From assembly GCA_037975125.1 (NCBI GenBank), contig CM075852.1, positions 9,222,283 through 9,286,282 of the forward strand: a DNA stretch of 64,000 nucleotides. The letters run 5' to 3'. Positions 15,065 to 33,895 of the stretch are shown here, one piece after another. The position numbers were made by a program, and so were the translations under genes. Origin of the DNA: Latrodectus hesperus. Lineage: Eukaryota > Arthropoda > Arachnida > Araneae > Theridiidae. The notes beneath the pieces are model-generated. The model saw only the letters and a program-made list of their open reading frames with translations. It searched no databases and was not told the DNA's origin. The stretch's first letter is position 1. Each line of letters opens with the position of its first letter.

Positions 15065-15870
15065 TAAAGGAAGTGGTGGACAGCTTCTGAAGGTGCGGAA
15101 ACCCAGATCCCCCGAGGCCAGAACTTAGCTCCAGTGCCTGCAGATTTCAGCTGAGCAGAACGGCCTTCACGCCACGAATTTTAGCTCTGTCTTTACTGTT
15201 GAACTCATTCCAATGAAAGCACTTGCGGCTTTGATTTCAGAAATCACAGCTACAGATATTTGGATCTTGACAGATAGCCTTAGTGCCATTTAGGGTCTGA
15301 GCAACCGGACTAGAGTGTGGGAGACAGAACATCTGCCAGGATTCTTAAAGACCTCAGAGTGCTTTCGAGACAACACAGGATTTATTTTCAGTGGTTTCTC
15401 TCACACATGGCCCTTAAGGGCAATGAGTCCGCTGATATTCTTGCAAAAGAAAGGGCTTCTGGTTCATCAACTATTGGCAAGGAACTGACTTTCTCCGAAA
15501 TAAACTCAAAAATAAACATCACCAATCAGAAAACATGGAGGACTCTTCCTTCCCACTTTTGGTATTCTGGGAAAATTGGTAATGTCCGTAAAATTGGAAC
15601 TGAGAGAGCTGTCGAATGCACATTCATGAGGTTCATGAGTAGAAATATAAGAAGCCTTACTTATATTGATGGACATAAATCTTATCTTGAGTGGACCAAG
15701 TGCACTTCTGCACTTCTCCCCTGAACATCTACTTCACTATGTAGGGCTTTTGCATGAGGACCTTATTACTTCACCTCTTGTTGTTCATGACTTTTAAAGG
15801 ATTCAAGACCTCCTGGATATGGTCTAGATTGCAGTTAGTTCTTGAGGAATAAGCCACAGCAACAACAACA
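15065..15870 (+). mobile_element. Non-LTR retrotransposon fragment, 5'-truncated, RNase H to 3' end
   Basis: A GC-richer block begins near 15065 and ends at 15867 in a (CAA)n-type tail (ACAGCAACAACAAC). It encodes the RNase H domain and C-terminal region of a LINE ORF2. Everything upstream of RNase H is missing, as is usual for 5'-truncated LINE copies. The family differs from the (AAG)n-tailed LINE at 2726-3539 and 21225-21830. No target duplication was found, so the left limit is approximate. Confidence 0.75.
15140..15724 (+). pseudogene. LINE RNase H domain pseudogene
   Basis: The first frame (15140-15293) reads SAEQNGLHATNFSSVFTVEL and later ITATDIWILTDSLSAI, giving the RNase H Glu (VEL) and Asp (TDS) positions. 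A TAG stop follows at about 15291 and a frameshift near 15315. The second frame (15317-15724) continues GDRTSARILKDLRVLSRQHR, then FQWFLSHMALKGNESADILAKE, the WxPSHxGxxGNExAD RNase H motif with its last Asp, and ends near LEWTKCTSALLP. The stop plus shift show that it is dead. Confidence 0.8.
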
Positions 15871-18800
15871 TTAATAGAACTACTACAGTTGTATTTCTCT
15901 AATTTGCTCATAAATTCTAGATAATGACATCTGTTAAAGCAATATAATGAAAAAAAATTTGTAAATGTTGATTCTTAAATCCTTCTACATTATTTTTTAT
16001 CTTCTACTGTAGGTGCTGTAAAAAGTGTATTTGTTTTTTTCTGCAGTATTCTTATATAAATAACTTACACTTTATCAAAAATATGAAATTCCCACAATTT
16101 CTGTTTTTCTTATTTCATAAAGCAAACCAATAGATGAGAAAGTTTTATCTAATTTTGGTCAAGAAAAGTGTGTTACAGATAAAGAAACATATTGGAAAGT
16201 TATAACAACCGTTCGATAACACTAATCCACACTTTAATACTGGATAATTAATAAAGTTTTTAAAGCAATGTAATAAAATAAATCTAAATGTAAATTATTA
16301 ATGTTTCGCATATTTTAAATTCTTTAGTATTAAATCCTTTAGTATTAATATTTATTTTTATTTACCTTTTTCCCATATTTTCTTGTATAAATAAATTTCA
16401 CTCAGTCAGTAAAGAGAACTTTCTTAGTAATACAAACTCTCTACTTCTGTAGCTCTACAGCCAAGGATTTTCCTTAACCCGGAACCATCCGTTCTCATAG
16501 ATCTTTAACGGTTGACTCCAATTTCTGGTAGCATCTTCAATCCATCTGTCCCATCCACCTTAAATGATACATCTTTATAGATATAAAAATGATACATCTT
16601 TATAGTTTTTAGGATAAATGGTTCTCCTAGTTTTGAGTAAGGTTCATTACTATAACGGATTCTCAATATATTATTTTGCTTAAATGCTCCAGATGCTTTT
16701 CTCAGTAATTTTCTTTCAAATATTATTAACTTATTTTCCTGTTCTATTCATAGTCCCGTGCTCAGTTCCGTATTTTATAATTGGTTTGACTGAAAGTTTA
16801 ATAAAGATTAATAATTTGGTTTTAAGTTTAAATGTTTTGATTTAAAGTGCGTAGAATACAAGTGACTATTTTCATTTCCTTATTTGTTCCAAGTTATCTG
16901 GATACGTTCATACCAGTTCATAACTTTTGAGATTTCTGAGAACAGGAAATTTTTTCCCGAATGAGATTGCTTGTTTCACATTCACCCCTTAACCTGGAAG
17001 GTGAACCAGAGTACCAGCCAACCATATATTCTAATTGTGATACAGCAAAAAAAATAACTATTATCTAACTTTAATTTTAAAAAAATATACACAACTGCGT
17101 AATTTAAAATTAAGTTTTAACGGATAGAAAATAAAATAAATTATATGTTTACATTATTTTTTTAATTAAAACGAAGTTATTGAAAAAAAATGCTAAAAAG
17201 TAAATTAATTGATATAAAATTTAATTAAATTTATTTAGAAAAATTATCTTAGATGTAGTTACAATATGATTAACATCGGTGAGAAAATTGGAAAATCTTC
17301 TAAAGGTAACTACATAAAAACTCATGATTTTAGATTGAAAAAAATAATTAACTAGTTAAAATATGTCATTAGAAAGCTGAAGAAGATATTTATTACAATT
17401 AATAGTATAATTTGTTGAAAAAAATGAGGATGAAAAAATACATTAATATCAACGAAGTCATTTATTTATTAAACATAAAATTTCTTCTTAAAATCAAAAA
17501 AAAGAGCAGAATTGCAAAATGATAATCAGGCTGAACGTGGGATTTCTTATTGTAATTAGTTAATTAAGATTATTAATTATATAAGACAAATACTGAGCTG
17601 CAACTCCAATAAAAACAACCAGAGCTAGCAAAATGCTGATTAGTCTGAATCTCAGAAATAAAGTAATATTTCAAGTTATGGTTTTTAAATATCACTTCGC
17701 CATAGAAAGGTGTAAATTTTCATTTCAAATAAAGACAGTTTATATTAAATAATAAAATTTATCTTTAATTCGCTAATAAATCTTAAATTTATTGTAAATT
17801 ACTCATTTTAATTCTGCCATAAAAATATACGAATCACCTTATTGAAAAGGCAAACTATAACTCATTCTTTCCGCAGAACTCCAATACTGAGATGAAATAT
17901 ACTTAAACGTTGTAAAGCCCTGTACTTAATCTTTCTTAAAACTCAGAACTCCTCAGGAATAAAATTTTCTTTATTTCCTGTCCCTCGAAAACGTGGGTCA
18001 ACAAAACAAATGCCTTTCTCTCGCGCATCTTCTATGCCTCACATGTTCTTCCGGTCTGTCCCGACCCCTTTCTTCCCGGTCTGAGTAAAATTCAACAGTC
18101 GCCTTTTTCAGCAAGGCAGCCTTACCGTTGCAAGAAACAGTTAGGACACTTGGCCCTAACCGCCAATTAGCCAGATAATTAGCGAAGCACTAATGGTAAC
18201 TCGGGAAAAGGGTTTTAAACGTTAGTTTCAGACTTTAGTTTTATTTGGGCAATTAATTAATAAAATGTCTTCTGCTGAGCTTTTTTTTTTCCAGAAAACT
18301 CCCGAATTAATTGGATTTGTTCACGCATAAAAGTATCAATGCATTATAGAATACGATATCAGGACTTAAGCTGAAGACAAATAACTTTTTTTAAATGTTT
18401 CTTTTACCCTCCTTAAGCTTTGTTCTAAGACTTGCTGGGCAAATCGGAAGGAGGTACGGTAAATTCTTAGAAATGAAAATGATTTCCTTGCTCTTCTTTT
18501 TTTTTTAAAAAAAAAAAGAGAATGGGTTTTATAGTCCTTAAAGTAAGCTATGATCAAATATTTAAATTAGATTGTGCTTAAGTCAATTTTGTGAAAATGC
18601 TAATTTATATGAAGTTTTTTCTTAAGTGATTATTGATTATTTCTTTTCATATTTTTCATTTTATATATTAGAGTTACTGATACATTGTTCACTATTTGAG
18701 AGTAAAAAAGGATTTTCAATGAGATATTTTGCTAGATTAGAATTCTTTGATAAAAGGCTAATATATTTGTTGAAATGATTGCTAATCTCGTTGAAAATTT

Positions 18801-19517
18801 TGAATTTTACTCCTTGTTAAACATTTTGTATTTTATGACGCCAATATGGAATTAATTCGTGAAATTAAATTAAGGGTTAAATGTTAGAATATGCTTCTTG
18901 ATCAAAGAAGATGGAAATATTCATGCTGAAGTGTTAGTATATTATAGAACATTTTATGAATATTTTCGCTGAGTTAACTCACATTTTGTAAATAAAAAAT
19001 TCTCAGTAATTTAATTTGGATGAGCATCTTTGCCTTAACAAACAATTTTAATGGCTCCAAAATTTTTTGTATTTTTTTCTTTTGAATGTTTACATTTTAT
19101 ATTTATTTAATTCATTTTAAATTTCAATAGGGGTTTTTCCTTTCTATTTCATTTAATAAATTAAATGAAACCATAACAGTATAGACATTAAAAAAAGTTT
19201 AAAATAACTAATTTTACATGTATTCCACACATGAATTTACATCCAAGCTTAGAAATTCAGTTTGAGTCATTTCCAAAAATTTAAATTGTTCACCTTCCAT
19301 ATATCAATATAATATAATGATTTTTCTTAATTTAAAAGATTGCTTAAAAATGTATTAATATGATGGTATAATATATGTGAATGTCTGTTTGGATTTTGAT
19401 AAAATAATTAAATATATTTAGAAAATTCATACTTTATCTTTTAGTCCAATGCAAAGAAGTTTAAGGTAAGAATCAATGACATCCTACTGGGATACAGATT
19501 ACACATTTCTAGATGAA
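15871..19517. other. AT-rich DNA with a GC-richer non-coding island
   Basis: No gene recognised. The stretch 17930-18240 stands out as GC-richer, non-repetitive and without a reading frame, ending in CTAACCGCCAATTAGCCAG-type sequence. It is a candidate conserved regulatory segment by composition only. Two copies of ATGATACATCTTTATAG lie at 16563-16605. A poly(T)/poly(A) inverted run sits at 18497-18520. Confidence 0.45.
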
Positions 19518-20017
19518 NNNNNNNNNNNNNNNNNNNNNNNNNNNNNNNNNNNNNNNNNNNNNNNNNNNNNNNNNNNNNNNNNNNNNNNNNNNNNNNNNNN
19601 NNNNNNNNNNNNNNNNNNNNNNNNNNNNNNNNNNNNNNNNNNNNNNNNNNNNNNNNNNNNNNNNNNNNNNNNNNNNNNNNNNNNNNNNNNNNNNNNNNNN
19701 NNNNNNNNNNNNNNNNNNNNNNNNNNNNNNNNNNNNNNNNNNNNNNNNNNNNNNNNNNNNNNNNNNNNNNNNNNNNNNNNNNNNNNNNNNNNNNNNNNNN
19801 NNNNNNNNNNNNNNNNNNNNNNNNNNNNNNNNNNNNNNNNNNNNNNNNNNNNNNNNNNNNNNNNNNNNNNNNNNNNNNNNNNNNNNNNNNNNNNNNNNNN
19901 NNNNNNNNNNNNNNNNNNNNNNNNNNNNNNNNNNNNNNNNNNNNNNNNNNNNNNNNNNNNNNNNNNNNNNNNNNNNNNNNNNNNNNNNNNNNNNNNNNNN
20001 NNNNNNNNNNNNNNNNN
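19518..20017. other. Assembly gap of exactly 500 N
   Basis: A round-number N run is the usual placeholder for a scaffold join of unknown size. Open frames across it are artefacts. Order and distance across the gap are not proven. Confidence 0.98.
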
Positions 20018-21224
20018 TATATGAATTTTAACAATTTATTAATTTCGAAAGCAAACAAAATCATCTGATTTGTAAAATGGCATAGTAAATTCCTCAAATT
20101 TTTAATTTCCGTGTGTTTTAGTCTTTAAATTGAGATATATTATTGCTCTTTCATTTAATGCATTCCTATAATTGTTCTTTCTCTTTTATCAATATATTTT
20201 AAATACAAGAACTGAAATTCTTTGAATGTCAGTAATTCAATCAAAATTTTACAATTTTAGTAAATATAAATACTTTGTATTTTTTCAAATTAAGATTATT
20301 ATTGCTAGAGAGAGATATATTTTAACACTGTTAATAAATAATAAAAATAAAATTCCTTTCTTACTCTGCGAAATTCCTCTGAGTTTTAAAATCAATAACC
20401 TTAATTTGCTTCTTAAGTAGCACAGCAATTAGTAATCCATTAATGAATGGACGCGATAAACACACAGAGGTAATTAAACTTTTTCTGAATTCCGTACTTG
20501 TATGTATCTTTGAAAACAAAATTTGACCATCCGTTATATTTCTACTTACTTTATTTCTATTATAAAGTAATATACTATTTATAATATAACTTAAAGTACT
20601 TTATTTTACTAATGAAGTCTTCCGCCTACAAAGAAAAAACCTTATTATTTCGAAAATGTGTTATTCTGATACATTTTGATACTCAATGAGATAATACTCA
20701 ATGTGGGTTCTTCAACACCGAACAAACTTAATAACCAATATCGGTGAATAATATGGTGGAGGTAACCATGTTGTTGCCACCTATATTTCTACATCGATCA
20801 ACAAATCCTTGTCTAATTCCAATCATAATTTAGCGCAAGTAAATGTAAAGTATACCTCCGTTTTATCTTTAAACAGGAGGCCAATCTTTTAATTTTCTGA
20901 CACTGAATTTTTGTCTTTTGTATAGGAAGCTGCTTTACTTTTTTTGGCATTTATGATGAATTTTGTAATACATTTTGTCATTCAAATACGGATAAATAGA
21001 GATAAAAGAAAATATTTTATCTTAAGCTTGTCTTCGGTACCTATGGGGGAGCGGATCAGTAAAATGAAAGATAAAAGTAAAGATAAGCCCCTGAAAAATT
21101 CTAAAAAAATGCCATCACCATTAATTTCTTTTCTAGTTGCACAAAAGGCAACAAATTAGATTCTTGATAATAATACGATATAAATATTTGTATAAAGTAC
21201 TCATTCCAGTAAATGAATGGAAGT
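20018..21224. other. AT-rich DNA, no gene recognised
   Basis: A short lysine-rich frame at 21033-21159 (MGERISKMKDKSKDKPLKN) sits just before the LINE copy. It has no recognised domain and could be chance. Confidence 0.5.
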
Positions 21225-21832
21225 AAGTAATTCCAGTGATCGCGAAGGTAATGAAAGGGCTGATGAACTTGCTAAACAAGGATCGTCTTTTGCCTCCCAT
21301 CGGTGCAGAACCTTTTTGTGGGATCAATTTGAAGACCGCAAAAACCAGTGTTCTTAGATGGGAAAAACGGAAGATGTATGAAGCTTGGCTCAACACTCCT
21401 CGTCAAACCCACGCTAAAAGTATGGTCTGTGGATCATCAGCGAGGATTGCCTCTGGAATTCTAAGACGCTCTAGGCAGAAGATACGTTTAATCGTAGGCT
21501 TCATAACTAGGCACTACTATTTCAGAAAACATCTCCATAAAATGGGACTGTTTCAGCAAGACCTTATCTGCAGGAAATGTCATATGCAAGAGGAAACGGC
21601 GAAGCATATCATTTACGAATGCGAGGCCCTTGCCCTCCCTAGATTAACTTCTTTAGGCATCATCCATACTAGAGAGTTACACCTAGAATCCATTAAAGGG
21701 TTATCGGACTTTATTAATAAAGTGGGTGACCCGAGCAACTGGAACTAGGAAACATTGGGTTTGGAGTTAATGGTACAAAATGCTGATAAAAGCAGAGGTG
21801 CTCAATGACATACAAACCCAACTCGAAGAAGA
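21225..21832 (+). mobile_element. Non-LTR retrotransposon 3' fragment, same family as 2726-3539
   Basis: A 5'-truncated copy running from the end of the RNase H domain to the 3' tail (GAAGAAGAAAAA). Its last 290 bp match 3247-3539 at about 94% by eye. It retains about 320 bp of ORF2 that the other copy lacks, so the two together help define the family. No target duplication was found. Confidence 0.85.
21228..21748 (+). pseudogene. LINE ORF2 C-terminus: RNase H end plus zinc-binding tail
   Basis: The first frame reads DREGNERADELAKQGSSFA, the last catalytic Asp region of RNase H. A frameshift at about 21290-21300 moves the reading to IGAEPFCGINLKTAKTSVLR, which continues through RLIVGFITRHYYFRKHLHKM and CRKCHMQEETAKHIIYEC (C-x2-C-x8-H-x4-C) to GDPSNWN and TAG at 21746-21748. 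It is broken by truncation and frameshift. Confidence 0.82.
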
Positions 21833-21868
21833 AAAATTTCAATTGAGCAAGTCAGGGAATTAAAATTC

Positions 21869-22206
21869 TCCATTAAAGATGGCCACTTAAAAGGCGATAC
21901 GATATGACTTAACTAGTATAAGTAGGTACCACCTAGGCAACTGGTACTTGAGCTAACAATCTAAGCTAACCTTGTGACTGCTTGCGCTAACCTTGTGATA
22001 GAACAACATGCTTAAGAACATAAGATCCTGGGTTCGATACAAAACACCACGAGCAACGAGAGACGGATATTGAATTTTTGTCTTTCTACATTCATTTCTG
22101 TCAGGGTGGGTACTAGAGAATTTTCCAGGATTTTTATCTTGCAGCAGATGAATACGGCAAACCAATTACAATAAGCCCACCATGGATTGCAACTAACGCT
22201 GCAGAG
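21869..22206 (+). mobile_element. Possible tRNA-related SINE
   Basis: Contains GATCCTGGGTTCGATAC, close to a B-box (GGTTCGANNCC), preceded by GTGATAGAACAACATGCTTAAGA, which resembles a D-arm and anticodon arm. A 10-bp direct repeat ATTAAAATTC (21859-21868 and 22207-22216) encloses about 338 bp, the size range of the other SINEs here. The sequence lies just after the LINE tail, and the repeat could be chance in AT-rich DNA. Confidence 0.35.
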
Positions 22207-22216
22207 ATTAAAATTC

Positions 22217-29973
<7,757 letters not shown>

Positions 29974-29983
29974 ATATATGAAA

Positions 29984-30295
29984 ATTGTTGCTGTTGTTTG
30001 TAATGACACTTGTGGACAAACCAAGCTCGCTACGCCTTGGCTATGCGAATTTAAGACAATTGGGTGCGTCTTTCGTTTTAATCAGAGCACCATGAAGGTG
30101 AAAGTACGACTTTGCTCTGCACACATGCCATAGGGACCCGTTTATAGGGTAGGCAAACATTCACACCTCATTCATACAAGGAAACGACAAAGACAGGATA
30201 GAGAGAGAAAGTACATCCATGCCCGAACTGGGATTCGAACCCAAGACCTCCTTATCCGCAGTCAGGCACGCTGACCACTAGACAAGTTGGGCAGC
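29984..30295 (-). mobile_element. tRNA-Arg-type SINE, 312 bp, with target-site duplication
   Basis: On the minus strand the head reads GCCCAACTTGTCTAGTGGTC (A-box), AGCGTGCCTGACTGCGGATA (an anticodon arm like arginine tRNA), then GGGTTCGAATCCC (B-box) and GTTCGGGC, which pairs with the initial GCCC. The non-tRNA body follows and ends in a short ACAAACAACAGCAACAA tail. A 10-bp direct repeat ATATATGAAA (29974-29983 and 30296-30305) flanks it. The putative anticodon is GCG and the anticodon stem has a mismatch, so this is a SINE head and not a working tRNA. The start of a related copy is seen at 63953. Confidence 0.85.
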
Positions 30296-30355
30296 ATATA
30301 TGAAAGTAATTTAGTTATATTACATAAAATACTATATTAAAGTTCTTATATGTAT

Positions 30356-30410
30356 AGGCGCAAAATGTCCAATTTTGTTCCTTGCGCCATAAAACACAAC
30401 CAACCAACCA
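30356..30410 (+). mobile_element. 55-bp truncated retrotransposon 3' end with target-site duplication
   Basis: A 55-bp insert is bounded by a perfect 12-bp direct repeat TCTTATATGTAT (30344-30355 and 30411-30422). It holds a hairpin (GGCGCAA and TTGCGCC arms) and a (CCAA)n tail. This is what remains when reverse transcription stops almost at once: only the 3' recognition end was copied. The parent family is not identified. Confidence 0.75.
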
Positions 30411-30422
30411 TCTTATATGTAT

Positions 30423-32605
30423 TATAAATTTAAGACTACACTCAACACACTTTTATTTTTATTTTAATCTATACCTGAAATACATATTCTGATAAGTTTT
30501 TACTTTCAAAATCAATCTCTTCATTTAAAAATTTCCAGTGCCTTAGGGGCTTGTTTTGGAGAAAAACTTAAAATGCCCTTCAAAATTAATGCTTGAATGA
30601 GAACTGAATTCTAGCTTCACAATATTTGAGGGGAAAAAGCCCAATTTGTTTCTTCCACAAAAAGTTATAAAACTTTAAGCTTTTAAAATTATTTTATGAA
30701 TTTACATAAAATAATTTTTTATGTAGGAATTGGCTTAGCAAAATAATTAAATAACGAAATTAAAATCGACATTTTTAACATTTTGCTACAAAAATCAGTC
30801 ATAAATTAGTTACATTCATTTGTTCGACAACACTTAATTTGTCTTTAATTTTTGAGTAATGCATTAGATCAATTTTTTAGAGTTTCTTTAGAGAAATGGT
30901 ATCTGATAGTGAATAAAACTTCCATACAATGATGTGATTAGTATTCAACTGAAAATCTGAATGAATTTTCTAAAATTTAACTAAAACCATAAAGAATTTA
31001 TAAATATATTAAACATATATTCAGTGAAACCTCTGTCAGATAACACTATCTTTTTTACATTTAAAAATTATTGCACTGCAAATAAATTTCATTCCTATAT
31101 AAATGACATAATATAGGAATAATATTAACATAAACTATAAAAAAAAAAATTTGAAAATTTTACTTTGCACTTAATTCTTGTTTAAAAAAATGCCTTTGAA
31201 ATTTTCAGTGGGAATCAGAAAAATATCCGATAAAAAACTTATTCCCTTTTTGTTTTAAAAAGAATTTTGATACATTGTCTATGTTAATTTTTCTCACTTA
31301 AACATTTTGGATGATATTGCTTTGTTTATTAATTTATATATTCTCAAATAACGATAATCTCTGTCCGAAACGGTATCGTTTACAAACATCTCTTGTAATA
31401 ATATAGTTTATGAAGCAATAGTACTCACAATGAATAATATCTAACAATATAACAAATTTAAACACAATCAATTATAGTAATAAAATGACTAAAATACAAT
31501 AAATAAATCTTTCGCTTAAATTAAAACAAAAATATATTAGCTATTTTTAAAAAAGAAAGACAGGAAGAAAATCCATATTGAAAAAACTTCCAACTATTTC
31601 TATTTACAAATATTTTCAGCAATCCTATTAAGGATGTTACTGCAACAAAACTTATTATAGACTAAAGTACGTTATATATTTTCAAGGAAATATTTAACTC
31701 TATTATTTTATAAAAAGCTAAAGCACAGGAAGCAAATCACTCTCTTCCATAAAAATCAGCCGAACTCTTACTTCATTACTTCTAATTATTATCACAAATT
31801 TCCCTGGAAAAACATTCTCTCTTAAATAGAGGATAACCTCGAACCCCCTGCCGTTATTGAAAAGTAACTAAAAACAAATTCATCTCCAGCGTCCTTATGA
31901 AAGGGGGTCATTAAAAACTGCCTTCAGATTGAGCTGCTCAAAATAATGAATGCTGGATCAGAACCGCGAGTTGGGGGAGGCTAAATTAAATACCGGATTT
32001 CTCGAGATAGGAGCTCAAAAGTAGCTAAAGGGCCATTAATGCCGCAGGACGAAAGCTGATACACCCCTTCCTGCTACACGCCTTCATCCATTCAAGCATC
32101 CATTCCTCCAATGAAAAATAAAAGGACTGCGTAGTGTGTTTACGAAACGTTCAGAAAAGAGAGAATTTTTTCCTGAAATATCATATTTATATTCAGTTTT
32201 TGCTTTTAAAATTTTTTCCAAACATATGAAAATGATGACTCATATTTTCCATCTAATTCTAATTTAATCGCCATATTCTAAAAGTGTTTCACCAGATCGT
32301 GTGTTTTAAAAAATGTACATTTCAGTTATAGATTACAAAAATGCCAACAATTGTAGTAAAAATAGCAGTAATTTCTAATCGTAAATCAATGTTCATTAAA
32401 TTAACTTAGTCTTTGAGATGCTGCATTCATACAAGCAAATGTATAATAATAATATTGAATATATAATAATAATAATAATGCACTAAAATTTAAAATAGTT
32501 TATAAAACAATAAGAATAAGTTTGTTAAATAATTATCATTTACATTTTTTAACAAATGATCCTAAAAAGTACAAAATTTGGGGGTGGGAGAACAAAATTT
32601 AAAAA
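30423..32605. other. AT-rich DNA with a GC-richer island before the mariner
   Basis: No gene recognised. 31830-32130 is GC-richer and non-repetitive without a frame, a candidate conserved non-coding segment. (AAT)n-like runs lie at 32440-32480. Confidence 0.45.
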
Positions 32606-32607
32606 TA

Positions 32608-33893
32608 TTAGGTCTACCGGAAAGTTCTGTCCGCTCCGGTTACAATCAGTTTCAACAAGTATGCGCATATTCCTGTGACACATATTTGGCTCTCTCTTTT
32701 GATCGCTAACAATGTATACACATTTTTGTCGCAGATGAACTAAAACGAAGTTCATTCTTATTAGTATTAAGTGAGACGCGATCGTGTACCCATGGCTACC
32801 GACAAAGTTCATTTACGCCACTGTATTTTGTACGAATTCCAACAAGGAAGAAATGCTACAGAAGCGCATAGAAATTTATTGAAAGTGTTTGGTGAAGGTA
32901 CAGTTTCTGATAGAACATGCAGAAGATGGTTCAAAAAATTTCATGTAGGTGATTTCGTCCTTTCTGATAAGCCACGCTCTGGGCGATCATCTTTGATCGA
33001 CGACGATACTGTCAAGATCGTGTTAGAGCAAGATCCTTTTTTGACAACATCGGAGATTGCGGAAAGGCTTGATTCAGCTCAACAAACCATTTCCGACCCT
33101 ATTCGGAAACTAGGGTTTGTGTGAAAGTATTCGAGATGGGTGCAACACAAGTTAAGTGAGAAGAATTTGAATGATCGAATCATCATATGCACATCTCTGC
33201 TTGCACGCAACGAAATCGAACCCTTCTTGGACCGGATCATAACTGGGGATGAAAAGTGGATTACCTATGAAAACATCATAAGAAAAAGGGCATATTGTGA
33301 ACCCGGAAAACCTGCCCCCTCTACCTCTAAACCGAAGTTGAGCCTGAACAAGAGAATGTTGTGTATATGGTGGGAAATTCGAGGACCAATACATTTTGAG
33401 CTGTTGAAACCAAACGAAAGGCTAAATTCGGAGAGGTACTGTCAGCAATTGGATAAATTAAAAACAGCACTCCAAGAAAAGAGGCCGGCGATGTTCAGTA
33501 GGAAGGACATCATACTGCTTCATGACAATGCCAGGCCACATGCAGCTTTGGGGACTCGTCAGAAAGTCGCAGAGCTATGCTGGGAAATTCTGTCGCATCC
33601 ACCATACTCCACGGACCTAGTACCATCTAATTATCACTTGTTTCTGTCCTTGCAAAATTTCTTGCAGGGCAAACAATTCAAGAACGAAGAAGATATCAGA
33701 CAAGCACTGGTTCAAATTTGGCCTCTAGAGATAAGACATTTTTTAAAAATGGGATATACTAATTGCCATCACGCTGGCAAGAAGTCATAAATAATGATGG
33801 CAATTATATTATTCAATAAAGTTTACCCAAAGTATGAAAAAATTTATTCATTTGTTTCATTCTAAAACGGACAGAACTTTCCGGTAGACCTAA
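32608..33893 (+). mobile_element. Full-length mariner-family transposon, inactivated
   Basis: 1,286 bp, the normal size of a mariner. The terminal inverted repeats are at least 26 bp and identical (starting TTAGGTCTACCGGAAAGTTC), at 32608-32633 and 33868-33893. TA target duplications lie at 32606-32607 and 33894-33895. Its terminal repeats and protein differ from those of the element at 413-1301, so it belongs to another mariner subfamily. The identical ends suggest that it inserted fairly recently. Confidence 0.95.
32792..33790 (+). pseudogene. Mariner transposase with one in-frame stop and a changed catalytic residue
   Basis: The frame starts at ATG 32792 (MATDKVHLRHCILYEF) and ends at TAA 33788-33790, about 330 codons, normal for mariner. 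One TGA at 33122-33124 interrupts it between the helix-turn-helix half (GTVSDRTCRRWFKKFHVGDF) and the catalytic half. After the stop the same frame continues with RWVQHKLSEKNLNDR, ITGDEKWITYEN (first Asp) and LLHDNARPHAALG (second Asp). The third catalytic position, which should be Asp 34 residues after the second, is Asn (YSTDLVPSNYHLF). The protein is therefore doubly disabled: truncated, and DDN in place of DDD. There are no frameshifts. Confidence 0.93.
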
Positions 33894-33895
33894 TA

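Noticed and set aside
16435..16560. Possible LINE C-terminal fragment on the minus strand
   Set aside because: Short peptide pieces looked vaguely familiar, but no motif could be tied to a family.
19441..20097. Reading frames crossing the N run
   Set aside because: They consist mostly of unknown bases and are artefacts.
30190..30295. A functional arginine tRNA gene
   Set aside because: The anticodon stem has a mismatch, the anticodon is atypical and the sequence continues into a SINE body with target duplication.
32549..32812. Minus-strand frames over the mariner (also 33152-33394)
   Set aside because: Antisense shadows of the transposase gene and its leader.
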